A stretch of 16,526 nt of DNA from Acidobacteriota bacterium (GCA_021789565.1 JAJYJL010000042.1:1-16526), one strand, 5' to 3'; positions 6,793 through 14,505 are shown, numbered from the stretch's first letter. The notes: generated by a model from the letters alone, not told the origin. Numbers and translations are program-made.

Positions 6793-7017
6793 TCACCTTT
6801 CAGCCTGGCGGGCGGAAGATGTGACCATCCAGACGATCTGGGCAAAGGGAACAAAGATGATGGGCTCCTGTACGTCCGCAGGAAATTCAGGAAGTGATGT
6901 GTCCGCTGTCTTCGTGAGCCAAAGCCCTTGATTTTCTTCTCCGCGAACCTCTGCGTTGAGGAGATTATGGTCACTGAGCTTGATAGTCACATGCCGTCTT
7001 CTTACCTCGAAAAGCAT
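6793..7017 (-). CDS. Conserved-looking 74-residue protein, unknown role
   Basis: A small soluble protein that I do not recognise as a named family, though I recall short proteins with the same layout in Acidobacteriota. It begins MLFEVRRRHVTIKLSDHNLL, alternating hydrophobic and charged residues as in a beta-barrel or Sm-like fold, then RGEENQGLWL and ends with PIIFVPFAQIVWMV. There is no signal peptide or cysteine. The ATG at 7017 is chosen because AAAGGAG lies 7 bases upstream, whereas the longer frame to 7104 has no such site. It stands alone: the next minus-strand gene upstream starts at 7844 and ends at 7302, leaving 284 bases in which I see nothing else. A housekeeping or RNA-binding role is speculation. 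Confidence 0.62.
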   Translation of the reverse strand: MLFEVRRRHVTIKLSDHNLLNAEVRGEENQGLWLTKTADTSLPEFPADVQEPIIFVPFAQIVWMVTSSARQAER

Positions 7018-7301
7018 TTCATCTCTCCTTTGTTGAGCGTCTGCCTGGGCAATTTGTTCCGCGCTTTGCGCAGGCATGCGGCGATTCCTGCCGCCATCGA
7101 ACACGGGGCATGGCGCCCGAATGCCTCAAAAGTATCACCCTGCCGGGCCGTCGTCTACGGAGATAGAATGCGGTCAATTGCGACTTTGATTAACCGTGTG
7201 CTTGCCGCCGCTAATGAGGCCAGGGTTACCGGAGGAAACTCCGTGGGATTGTAAATCGCAGGTTGAAGTTCGCAGAATGGCAAAGTCCGGAGGCGGGGTG
7301 G

Positions 7302-7844
7302 TCAATGCACCCACATGGAACTGATCGAAACCACGATTCCAGCGGCCGCCAGCACGGAGCCCATTCCCCAGAACAACTTTTTCCGGGTGATCAGTGTGAT
7401 TGAGGTGATAACCAGCGCCGCTTCCAGAAAGACCTCACCCAGATCGAAGCGGGTCGCCTTGGCCTCATAGAGCAGCGCGTCGGCCTCAAAATCCTCCGCG
7501 CGCTTGCGGGTCTCGCCCAGGCTCTTCTCGTAGCGCTGCACATCGGCGCCGTATTTCTGCTCCAGCTTTGCGGCCTGGGCATTGTTCTTGACCACCACGA
7601 TAGAGTAAAGGTCGATGAAGAGCTGGTTGTTGTGGCGGCGGATGTTCCGGGCCTGGTATTCAGCCCAGGCGTCAGCGGCCTTGGTCTGATCCAGCAGGGT
7701 CCGCGTGTGGGCACGGTGGCCGAGGACGGAAATCGCAGCAATTACAACGGCCATCAGCGACATGGTGAAAGTGGCCATCACCAGCCCCGACTCCTCTCGC
7801 GCCTTTTCGGCGTGCTCGTGCATTTCATGTATCGACTCGGTCAT
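7302..7844 (-). CDS. DUF4337 family membrane protein
   Basis: A 180-residue membrane protein of the DUF4337 type, function unknown. A short charged N-terminus rich in Glu and His (ESIHEMHEHAEKAREE) precedes a first membrane segment at about 22-42. A long, charged, probably coiled-coil central part (about 48-132, including KLEQKYGADVQRYEKSLGET) follows. Two more membrane segments lie at about 136-153 and 157-177. The family usually has this arrangement of one N-terminal and two C-terminal helices. The ATG at 7844 has TGAGG about 9 bases upstream. No operon partner is adjacent. The length is normal for the family and nothing looks broken. Confidence 0.85.
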   Translation of the reverse strand: MTESIHEMHEHAEKAREESGLVMATFTMSLMAVVIAAISVLGHRAHTRTLLDQTKAADAWAEYQARNIRRHNNQLFIDLYSIVVVKNNAQAAKLEQKYGADVQRYEKSLGETRKRAEDFEADALLYEAKATRFDLGEVFLEAALVITSITLITRKKLFWGMGSVLAAAGIVVSISSMWVH

Positions 7845-8309
7845 CTCAGCAAACCTCAGTTGTGGGATTAGTTCCCGAGTACGCGCATCAATTCTGCGCC
7901 CGCGATAACATACACTGGACCCGAATCAAAAGGCAAATGATCCCGGATGACATTCGGCCCTTGTTTGTGCGATGCGCCATCCGGCGCTCGGCACGGAGGC
8001 TTCGCGGGCACGCTGCAGGTGATTCCAGATTGGGGGCCGAAAACCACAGATTGCATATCCTGGCGGACAGCGCGGGCGTTTCCGTCCCCTTGCAGACCCG
8101 CCAAGCCCACCGGGCAAACTCATCCCTCTGTGACTTGATCAGGCAGGCAATGCGGTTCTTGCCCTGCCGGGCGACTCCACGCAGCTGTCATTTGCGTTTC
8201 TGTTATTCCCTTTCCCTTTAAGATGCCCGCGGTTAAAATTCAACTGCGAATCAAGCATATCAGCAACCTTCAAGTCCTGAGTTCCAACTTCCAGAGGGCG
8301 AGGTGATTT
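7845..8309. other. Intergenic stretch between divergent membrane-protein genes, no gene seen
   Basis: These 465 bases separate the divergent DUF4337 and CNB-DUF1003 genes and must carry their promoters. Open frames exist on both strands but their products have no recognisable motif and lack ribosome binding sites. The last 90 bases turn AT-richer (CCCTTTCCCTTTAAGATGCC and TCAAGCATATCAGCAACC), fitting a promoter region for the gene at 8310, but no clear pair of -35 and -10 boxes stands out. Confidence 0.5.
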
Positions 8310-9179
8310 ATGGCGGTCAACCCTGAAACCTTAATGCATGTTCCACTTTTTGCGCTGCTTGACGAAGACGAAGCAGCAGTGCTGGCCAGCCAGGTGGAAG
8401 AGAAAAAGTTTGCTCCACGGCAGCGCATTTTCAAAATGGGAGACCCTGGCGGCACGGCCTACGTAGTGGTCGCCGGGCGCGTACGCCTGACCATTGTAGA
8501 CGAAGACAACCAGGAAGTTGTGGTGGATGAGCCGACGCACGGGGAGTTTTTCGGCTTCGCCTCCATGCTGGAGGAGACACCCCACCAGACCAGCGCCATA
8601 GCCGTGGAAGATGTGGAGTGCCTGGAGGTGAGCCGCGACGATATCGCGGTCCTTTTGCAGCGCAAGCCGCTGGCCGGCATGGATATGCTGACCGTGCTGG
8701 GCCGCCAGTTTCACGCCGCTCAGCAACTGGTGCGCAAACGCGCCACGCGCAACGCGAATGAGATTATCGAACGTCGGGCCACCTTCGGTGAGCGCGTTGC
8801 CGACACCGTAGCGCAGTTCGGCGGCTCTTGGACCTTTATCATCGTGTTCCTGATGATGCTGGCGCTCTATACCGCCGTCAACACGCATCTGGGCGCAAGG
8901 GCCTGGGACCCGTATCCCTTTATTCTGCTAAACCTTTTTCTCTCAATGGTGGCGGCCATCCAGGCTCCAGTCATCATGATGAGCCAGAATCGCCAGGACG
9001 CCAAAGACCGACTGCGCGGCGAACTCGATTTCGACGTAAACCGGCGTTCCGAGGCGCAGATCCATGGCCTGGCGCGCAAGCTTAACCTGCTGGGCGAACA
9101 GATGGGCGACGTGGAAGAAATGCTGCGTGACGCGCTGGAACGCGGCGGTAGAATTTCGGGACAACCGTCCACCACTTGA
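8310..9179 (+). CDS. Cyclic-nucleotide-binding-like domain fused to DUF1003 membrane domain
   Basis: A 289-residue two-domain protein. Residues 10-118 form a CRP-like beta-roll (PLFALLDEDEAAVLASQ, then RIFKMGDPGGTAYVVVAGRV and a DDIAVLL end helix). Residues 157-255 are a DUF1003 domain: TFGERVADTVAQFGGSW, two membrane helices at about 174-191 and 203-224, then MMSQNRQDAKDR and DFDVNRRSEAQI. A helical tail follows (256-280). DUF1003 function is unknown. The phosphate-binding cassette of the CNB domain lacks the usual Gly-Glu and Arg-Ser pairs: it reads FFGFASMLEE (80-89) and HQTSAIAV (92-99), so cAMP or cGMP binding is doubtful. It may sense another ligand or serve as a dimer module. The ATG at 8310 has GAGG 6 bases upstream. 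There is no DNA-binding domain, so it is not a transcription factor. Confidence 0.9.
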   Translation: MAVNPETLMHVPLFALLDEDEAAVLASQVEEKKFAPRQRIFKMGDPGGTAYVVVAGRVRLTIVDEDNQEVVVDEPTHGEFFGFASMLEETPHQTSAIAVEDVECLEVSRDDIAVLLQRKPLAGMDMLTVLGRQFHAAQQLVRKRATRNANEIIERRATFGERVADTVAQFGGSWTFIIVFLMMLALYTAVNTHLGARAWDPYPFILLNLFLSMVAAIQAPVIMMSQNRQDAKDRLRGELDFDVNRRSEAQIHGLARKLNLLGEQMGDVEEMLRDALERGGRISGQPSTT

Positions 9180-9318
9180 GACAAGGCCTGATTGCAGCTT
9201 ATGACGGCAGATTTGCGACTTCAGACCTGAGAAGTTCCCCACCGCAGCCCGAGCGGAGAGTGGGCCATTGCGGGATGGATCGCGAACAACTGGATATACC
9301 GTCCGGCCCGTCTTAATA

Positions 9319-9330
9319 GGGGTTAACCCC
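9319..9330. promoter_or_regulatory. Perfect palindrome GGGGTTAACCCC
   Basis: A 12-base perfect palindrome about 70 bases upstream of the candidate -35 box of the sigma factor promoter. Its length and symmetry fit a dimeric regulator site. No binding protein can be named from the sequence. Confidence 0.35.
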
Positions 9331-9350
9331 CGGTATTCACCCCAATAAAA

Positions 9351-9469
9351 GTCAGGCAGAGTCCGTAATAATCCGATCCAGTCAGGTAAAAACCCTATTG
9401 AACTGCCTGACCGGAAGGTTGATAATCAGGTGCGAACCAAAGTTGTGGAGTTACACCTGTGGACCTGAC
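9351..9469. promoter_or_regulatory. GTCAGG boxes around the sigma factor promoter
   Basis: GTCAGG occurs at 9351-9356 and 9381-9386, and its complement CCTGAC at 9406-9411 and 9464-9469. The first and third are parts of a 9-base perfect inverted repeat, GTCAGGCAG (9351-9359) with CTGCCTGAC (9403-9411). The right arm sits inside the spacer of the candidate promoter. A repressor or autoregulatory site would look like this; the regulator is unknown. Confidence 0.4.
9398..9426 (+). promoter_or_regulatory. Candidate sigma-70-type promoter of the sigma factor gene
   Basis: TTGAAC (9398-9403), a 17-base spacer, and GATAAT (9421-9426). Four of six -35 and five of six -10 bases match the housekeeping consensus. 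Transcription would begin near 9433 and give a leader of about 125 bases. Confidence 0.4.
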
Positions 9470-9557
9470 CCGTGCTGTGTCGGTGTGAGGAGACAGGGCT
9501 GCTCTGAATACTTGCCCATCGTCTCCCGGAATTTGCGGTTTCAATTGGAGGCTTACG

Positions 9558-10199
9558 ATGGGCACTCCTGAGACCAGTACGAACATCCGTCATTTCGCAT
9601 CCCCCACTGACCTGTTGGAAGCAGCAAAAGCCGGCGATCCCGATGCTTTTCAGGCGCTGACCGAACGCGCTGCTCCGGTTATTTACAGGCGTGCGCTGGA
9701 AATCACCTCAAACCATCACGACGCAGAAGACGTTTTGCAGGAAACCCTGCTGAAAGGATTCACCCACTTATCACAGTTCCGCGGCGACGCACAATTGTCC
9801 ACCTGGCTTGTCCGTATCGGTTTGAATGAAGCCATCATGACCCTGCGCAGACGGCGCCATAATGTTCCACTCGCGCCAGAGGCGGGTCCCACCGGCAGGA
9901 TTGAAGAGTCTCCCGCGGCATTCCAGGATGGAAGGGTCGAACACGACTCCCGGATTGCCCGCACGGAAGCTGGGGGATTGCTGAACAAGGCGCTGCGCCG
10001 GCTGCCTGCACGGGCCCGGCAGGTGCTGCATTTAAGGTATCTTGAGGGCTATTCCATCGAAGAAACCGCCAGGCGGCTGAAGCTGAGCCGTGGTTCCGTA
10101 AAAGCTTACGCTTGTCGGGCGCGCGCCAGATTGCGCAAAGAGCTGCGGAGGCTGCTGACGCCGCGGCGACGGTCGATTGACGCTGCATCCTTGAAGTAA
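9558..10199 (+). CDS. ECF-type RNA polymerase sigma factor
   Basis: A 213-residue sigma-70 family factor with the two-domain ECF layout. Sigma-2 covers about 27-98, with AEDVLQETLLKGF (56-68) and FRGDAQLSTWLVRIGLNEA (74-92), the part that binds core polymerase and the -10 element. Sigma-4 covers about 141-195, with LPARARQVLHLRYLEGYS (149-166) and the helix-turn-helix IEETARRLKLSRGSVKAYACRARARL (start 167), which reads the -35 element. The linker between them (101-140) is somewhat long and Pro/Glu-rich. The ATG at 9558 has GGAGG 6 bases ahead. No anti-sigma gene is adjacent on either side, so control may be transcriptional, as the repeats upstream suggest, or by a distant partner. Target genes are unknown. 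Confidence 0.93.
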   Translation: MGTPETSTNIRHFASPTDLLEAAKAGDPDAFQALTERAAPVIYRRALEITSNHHDAEDVLQETLLKGFTHLSQFRGDAQLSTWLVRIGLNEAIMTLRRRRHNVPLAPEAGPTGRIEESPAAFQDGRVEHDSRIARTEAGGLLNKALRRLPARARQVLHLRYLEGYSIEETARRLKLSRGSVKAYACRARARLRKELRRLLTPRRRSIDAASLK

Positions 10200-10756
10200 G
10201 ACCTACGATCGGAGTCATCTGGTGCGATGGGCTATTCTACGTCTCCAGGCAATGCGGGGACCAGCTCCAGAGCCGAAAATCAACACATACCTGGGGTTTT
10301 TCCTGGCCATGCACAAATCAGATAAGTGGGAATATTCCGGGACGAAGGGAATTCTTGCACTTTCTTGACAAACTTTTGCGGAATTCGTACATCCTTCAGC
10401 AGCCTGCGCGAGTCTAAGAATACGTTGGGGAGCACTGGCAAATATTTCTTCGTCCTCAATCGAGGAATGGCAAGTGGTCAATAACGGGTCTAAGACGCAA
10501 CAAAACTATTCCTGCACATTTTACGCTTCTCGAAAGCTCAGTGGAAGAACGGCGATTCGGCCCACCCAATGTGCTTGGCGCAACGCTGTGTCTGGCTGTG
10601 TCAAGGCGCTTAGCTAGCAATTCGGAAAACAATTCTCAGGATCTCCTGGTTCACCTGGGAAAAACGTAAACCCTGCAAACGCAACCATCGGGGGCCGCGT
10701 GCGGTCTCTGAAATACCAGAAAGCCAAGTTGATAACCAGCAAGGAAGGGGTTGAAA
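10200..10756. other. Long intergenic stretch, no gene seen
   Basis: These 557 bases between the sigma factor and the receiver gene hold only short frames without recognisable motifs. There is a TTGACA at 10365-10370, but the best -10 at 17 bases is poor (TACATC), so I do not call a promoter. A short direct repeat, CTGTGTC at 10586 and 10596, seems incidental. A small RNA gene could hide here but nothing shows it. Confidence 0.5.
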
Positions 10757-11185
10757 ATGCAAGCGATCAGCACGCAAAAGAGAATACCCGGACATGGTCT
10801 AATGTTTCACCGGACCAGAATACTGCTGGTTGATGAAGATACAAGAGATCGGGACCACTATCGCCGAATGCTGCACGACAGCGGCTTTGAAGTAAAGGTT
10901 TCCTCGGATTTTGCGGAGGCAGCACACCTTATGGGGACGGGAAAATTCGACTGTATCATTGTCAGCCAGGGAGGACCGGACTTTCGAGGCCGTCTGGTGT
11001 TGGAACATTCCATGGCCGCCGACCGCTACCGGCCTGTGGTCATCGTGTCCCGGTATCATGATGTGGGGTGTTATCTGGAGGCGATGCAGTTAGGGGCTGT
11101 TGATTACCTTGAAAAACCGCTCTCCGCGCTCGAAATCGTGCGGGCGGTGACAACTCATCTTCAACCGAAACACGCTGCAGCCTGA
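10757..11185 (+). CDS. Stand-alone pseudo-receiver (response regulator-like) protein
   Basis: A 142-residue single receiver domain with no output domain. The domain begins at RILLVDED (21-28), where Asp26 and Glu27 stand for the acidic pair. Ser98 (VVIVSR) matches the conserved Thr/Ser, and Lys120 in YLEKP matches the conserved lysine. The phosphoacceptor Asp is replaced: the strand reads CIIVSQGGPDFRG (66-78), putting Ser70 where CheY has Asp57. It therefore probably cannot be phosphorylated in the normal way and may act as a protein-interaction module. I recall similar VSQG-type receivers in Acidobacteriota. The ATG at 10757 is preceded by AAGGAAGGGG at a good distance; TTG 10751 is too close to that site and Met16 has none. 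No histidine kinase is nearby. Confidence 0.85.
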   Translation: MQAISTQKRIPGHGLMFHRTRILLVDEDTRDRDHYRRMLHDSGFEVKVSSDFAEAAHLMGTGKFDCIIVSQGGPDFRGRLVLEHSMAADRYRPVVIVSRYHDVGCYLEAMQLGAVDYLEKPLSALEIVRAVTTHLQPKHAAA

Positions 11186-11254
11186 AAAGAAATCGCAACC
11201 CTGGGCTCAACTCCGGCAGAAAAGCAGTTCAACGTGTCTCCGCCGAGAGCGCGC

Positions 11255-11278
11255 GCCGGGTTCACCCAAAAACCCGGC
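11255..11278. terminator. Stem-loop between convergent genes
   Basis: GCCGGGTT (11255-11262) pairs perfectly with AACCCGGC (11271-11278) across an 8-base loop. It lies between the stop codons of the convergent receiver and deacetylase genes. Without a T-run it is only a possible bidirectional terminator. Confidence 0.4.
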
Positions 11279-11296
11279 ACGGAAATGCCGCGCCAT

Positions 11297-12685
11297 TTAC
11301 TTGCGCAGCGTTGCAACAGGTCCGCTCGGAGTGTCGCTCACGTGTAGGGTCACAGAGCCCACCGCCTTTCCATCAACCGCAGCCTTGAACGTGATCTCCT
11401 GCCACACCGGCCTGGCACCATCGGGTGCAGCGAGATTGGCCTGAATGGGATAGAAATCATGTGCGGCAATCGGGTAGACCGCTGATCCCGACTCCTCTTT
11501 CCATCCTGACGGGATTGCCGCAGTCAGGCTCACTTTCGCTGCGGAATCTGTGTCATTTCGAATAATAAGAGGAACGCTGACCTCCATGCCCGGCCCGACT
11601 CCTGCTTCCGGCGCGTAAAGAGACGCCAGATGCTCCAGTCCGTGAGCTTTCCAGAAACGCTGATAGAAGAGATAAGGACCTCCAAGCTCAACCGATACGC
11701 CCTCATGTTGTTTCGGTTGATAGACGCCTGGCGCGTGATAGGGAATTGGCCCGGGAGTTATACCTTCGAAAATGTCTGCGGTCCGTGAACCGCCCACCAG
11801 CGACTTGCCAAGAATAAACTGAACCGGGTGCTTGAAGTGGTCGACCATGCTTTTATAGACCGCTTCCCTGCCCTGCGGGCCGGCATTTTCCTGGGTCTGG
11901 TGGTAACTCAGTTCCGTAGCACCGAGTTCATAATAAGGGACGTGCTTCGAGGGAGAAACTTCCGTTGCATCATAGACCGGTCCTTGACCTTTGATCCAGT
12001 CATGGTGAGTAGCGTTGGTAAAGAAGTAGATCTTCTTCGCCTGCCAGGGGCGCAAGCCTTCGGTGAGGTTTCCAATCAGCTTGTAGTTATAAGGCGCGGC
12101 AACCTGTTCAGGAAAGACGAGCGGGTTTCCAGCCAAGTCAAATGCCTCGTTGGCGATCACGGAAGCGGCCTGGTGATCACCGTGATTCTCTCCGTCGGCG
12201 TAGTCAGGCAGCCAGGAAATGATCACATCCGGCTCGGTGAGGCGAACATATCGCACGGCCCGCTCAAGAGCGGCGCCATGATTCCAGGTTTCAAGGGAGA
12301 TCAAGGGACTCTGACTCGCTGTGTCCACGCCGCCCAGGAACCAGACGTTCATGACACCGAGAGAAGCCAGCGCGCGGCGGACTTCTATTTGACGCACCGC
12401 GCAGAGAGACGCTGCCTGCTCATATCCGACCGTGTTGCCCCCGGCATTGCCGCAAGTCCCAAAAGTCACCGCAATCCTTTTGTGCCCGTCAACGGCTTCG
12501 CGGGCCAGAAAACTTGCAATCACGCTCTCGTCATCGGGGTGGGCCACCATGATAAGGATGTCAGCTTTATAACGCGCATCCGGCCCGGGACTCGGAGGGG
12601 CCTCCGGCAACTGTCCAAAGGACACGCTACCCAGTAGAATGAAACAGAAAACAAAATATCCAATCTTGGTTATCAAATTTTTCAC
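11297..12685 (-). CDS. Exported PIG-L (LmbE-like) family deacetylase with C-terminal beta-domain
   Basis: A 462-residue zinc-dependent N-deacetylase of the PIG-L/LmbE family. Residues 1-25 form a signal peptide (hydrophobic 9-23, ending SFGQ), so it should act outside the cytoplasm, probably on an N-acetylated sugar or glycoconjugate. The family motif AHPDDE (48-53) gives zinc ligands His49 and Asp52, with general base Asp51; NHGDHQAA (167-174) supplies the third ligand, His171. Residues about 365-452 look like a NEW3-type beta-sandwich (GMEVSVPLIIRNDTDS), often found on extracellular carbohydrate enzymes. The start is GTG at 12685; AGGGGG lies about 12 bases upstream, rather far. It is divergent from the polysaccharide export gene, which fits envelope or exopolysaccharide work, but substrate is inference. 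The catalytic domain keeps all key residues. Confidence 0.9.
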   Translation of the reverse strand: MKNLITKIGYFVFCFILLGSVSFGQLPEAPPSPGPDARYKADILIMVAHPDDESVIASFLAREAVDGHKRIAVTFGTCGNAGGNTVGYEQAASLCAVRQIEVRRALASLGVMNVWFLGGVDTASQSPLISLETWNHGAALERAVRYVRLTEPDVIISWLPDYADGENHGDHQAASVIANEAFDLAGNPLVFPEQVAAPYNYKLIGNLTEGLRPWQAKKIYFFTNATHHDWIKGQGPVYDATEVSPSKHVPYYELGATELSYHQTQENAGPQGREAVYKSMVDHFKHPVQFILGKSLVGGSRTADIFEGITPGPIPYHAPGVYQPKQHEGVSVELGGPYLFYQRFWKAHGLEHLASLYAPEAGVGPGMEVSVPLIIRNDTDSAAKVSLTAAIPSGWKEESGSAVYPIAAHDFYPIQANLAAPDGARPVWQEITFKAAVDGKAVGSVTLHVSDTPSGPVATLRK

Positions 12686-13004
12686 CGCTTTTAATGACCC
12701 CCTTTTCCGGCTTTTCTCACATGAAACATCTGCTGTTGGGCTGAGCAGGCATCATACACTGGAGGAAGTTATTTGTCTCGCACTTTGCCGCGATTCCTGA
12801 CCTCTCAGAATTTGCATTTCTTTAATTGTTTCTGAATGAAATAACGGCGGTGGGACAGAATTTCCCGGCTGATTCCACGGCTGATTGACAGCGCGAAACA
12901 GCCTTTGATACGCTTGAAATTTGCAACCGCTGTCTTACGGGATCCGCCCCGACTGATTGCGGTATCGCGGGTTCGAGGCGTCCGGAGTGGCAGGAGGGGA
13001 CATG
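12686..13004. other. Divergent intergenic region, deacetylase and export genes
   Basis: These 319 bases must hold the promoters of two divergent genes. No gene is visible. A direct repeat CGGCTGATT occurs at 12866-12874 and 12878-12886 (12-base period), with a relative CGACTGATT at 12950-12958. Such a spaced repeat could be a regulator site for the export gene. No convincing -35/-10 pair is seen. Confidence 0.45.
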
Positions 13005-14075
13005 ATGAAACCATACTTCAGAGCTTGTGCAGGCATCATCTGTGCCGCTGGCATGGCGTTGGCTCCAGCGGGAACAACTCGCCTGTTCGGGCAGGATCTG
13101 GAAAGAGTGGCTCCCATCCCTTCCACAGCCATGACTGAAACAAAAGAGCCAACTCCAACCACGCACAACACTTCTACTACAAGCACTACGAACGTCGCCT
13201 CCGATGATTATGTGATCGGGCCTGAGGACGTACTCCAGATTACGGTTTTCGATGTGCCGGACCTCAATCAGACTGTGCGAGTCGCAAACGATGGCACGAT
13301 TGCCATGCCCTTGTTGGGACGTATGCAAGCGTCAGGTTTGACGGCCGACCAGCTACGTGACCGGCTTGAAGCGGCACTCGGAAAAACCCTTGTCCAGAAC
13401 CCGCAAGTCAGCGTGTTCGTCCAGCAGTTTCAGGCACGACCTGTTTCCATTGTTGGGGCGGTTGAAAAACCGGGGCTTTACCAGATCACGGGCCCACGCT
13501 CGCTTGTGGAGATGCTTTCACTGGCCGGAGGGCTTGCCAAACGCTCAACTGCGGCTGCCGGCAAGACCGTCTACATCACCAGGCCGGGAGGGTTTGGGGA
13601 CCTGAAAATCGTTCCGGGCATGCGACTGTTGTCGCCCGACAAGATTGGCATCGATCTGAAAGACCTGCTCTATACTCAGTCAACCGACTTGAACATTCCC
13701 ATAAGGCCTCATGACATTATCGCCGTTGCCAAAGCCGATGTGATTTATGTTGCGGGAGCGGGAGTGCGCAGACCTGGAGGTTTTGTCCTTGAGGATCGTG
13801 ACTCGATTACCGCTATCCAAGCTCTGGCAATGGCGCAGGGTCTGGATTCCAATGCGGCCAAGCATAATGCGCGGATCATCCACACAAAGCCGGACGGCAC
13901 GCATGTCGATACTCCCGTAGACCTGGACAAGGTGCTGAAGAACCAAGCCCCTGATCCGGTAATAGCGGGGAACGACATTCTGTATGTACCCTCCAGCAAA
14001 GGAAAAGCTGCCGCGAAAAAGACCGCGGAGACTATCATCCAAACAGTCAGTGGCTTCCTGATTTTCCACCCCTGA
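13005..14075 (+). CDS. Wza-type polysaccharide biosynthesis/export protein (SLBB)
   Basis: A 356-residue outer-membrane polysaccharide export protein. After a signal peptide (about 1-23) comes a Thr/Ser/Pro-rich linker (40-65), then the Poly_export domain (about 67-141: YVIGPEDVLQITVFDVPDLN, then ASGLTADQLRDRLEAAL). The first SLBB domain starts at about 145 (RPVSIVGAVEKPGLYQI), and a second, less typical one starts at about 246 (VIYVAGAGVRRPGGF). A helical amphipathic tail (335-355) ends the protein, as in Wza relatives that cross the outer membrane. There is no clear lipobox; Cys8 and Cys13 lie inside the hydrophobic part. The start is ATG 13005, with GGAGG 7 bases before it; ATG 13002 is a near alternative. 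No Wzc-like kinase or glycosyltransferase is in view, so it is solitary here. Role in capsule or exopolysaccharide secretion follows from the family. Confidence 0.92.
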   Translation: MKPYFRACAGIICAAGMALAPAGTTRLFGQDLERVAPIPSTAMTETKEPTPTTHNTSTTSTTNVASDDYVIGPEDVLQITVFDVPDLNQTVRVANDGTIAMPLLGRMQASGLTADQLRDRLEAALGKTLVQNPQVSVFVQQFQARPVSIVGAVEKPGLYQITGPRSLVEMLSLAGGLAKRSTAAAGKTVYITRPGGFGDLKIVPGMRLLSPDKIGIDLKDLLYTQSTDLNIPIRPHDIIAVAKADVIYVAGAGVRRPGGFVLEDRDSITAIQALAMAQGLDSNAAKHNARIIHTKPDGTHVDTPVDLDKVLKNQAPDPVIAGNDILYVPSSKGKAAAKKTAETIIQTVSGFLIFHP

Positions 14076-14505
14076 AAAGGGTTTGCTCACTGGTTGCACG
14101 GAGCCAACTGTGCCTATTGCTTTTCCGGAGACCTTCCGATAGGCCGTATTCGGTCAAAACGCAGGCAATCTTTACCTGATGCGGGCCATTTACCTGGCCC
14201 GAATACTATGGTTTGGCCACCCTATAAGCAAGGTGCCGGAAAATCTGTGCACACAAATGTGAACGTGTGTTCATTAAATCACTCATGAATTTCCCCCGTA
14301 TGTTCCAAAGAAGAGACACATTTTGCTCAGAAGACATCTGGTATTTTCCCGCAAGTCATAGATCAGATTGATTATTAAGGGGTCAGCAAACAATTTGATA
14401 ATAAAAGGAACCCGAGTTGCTATATACTGGAGTGCCGGTCCGGGAGGGGGACCTCACAAGCGTGGAGAATCAGGTTAAGTAAAGTCAAGTGGGGATAATA
14501 CAATA
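14076..14505 (+). other. Intergenic stretch before the TonB-like gene
   Basis: No gene is seen in these 430 bases. They hold a stem-loop at 14182-14201. From about 14360 to 14430 the DNA is AT-rich, with TTGATT (14368), TTGATA (14395), GATAAT (14397) and TATACT (14423-14428), which fits a promoter region, but no pair has normal 16-18 base spacing. A purine-rich GGGAGGGGGACC near 14442-14453 is too far from the start to be its ribosome binding site. Confidence 0.5.
14182..14201. terminator. Stem-loop downstream of the export gene
   Basis: CGGGCCA and TGGCCCG form a perfect 7-bp stem around the 6-base loop TTTACC, 107 bases after the export gene stop. No T-run follows, so termination is only possible, not shown. 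Confidence 0.35.

Larger units (their letters stand above)
9180..9557 (+). other. Leader and control region of the sigma factor gene
   Basis: No gene is seen in these 378 bases. They contain a 12-base palindrome, four GTCAGG-type boxes, a candidate promoter, and then a leader of about 125 bases before the sigma factor start. No terminator is recognisable behind the CNB-DUF1003 gene. Confidence 0.55.

Noticed and set aside
6721..6824. Short plus-strand peptide ending in FQPGGRKM
   Set aside because: It reads like protein but is only about 40 codons between stops, without a ribosome binding site or recognisable family.
7868..8110. 80-codon minus-strand frame between the divergent membrane-protein genes
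   Set aside because: No ribosome binding site, no motif, and an overlapping frame on the other strand is equally long.
10215..10481. 88-codon minus-strand frame after the sigma factor, considered as an anti-sigma gene
   Set aside because: It lies on the opposite strand, has no membrane segment or zinc-binding HxxxCxxC motif, and lacks a start signal.
11828..12637. 269-codon plus-strand frame opposite the PIG-L deacetylase
   Set aside because: Shadow of the deacetylase, which has an intact AHPDDE motif and signal peptide.
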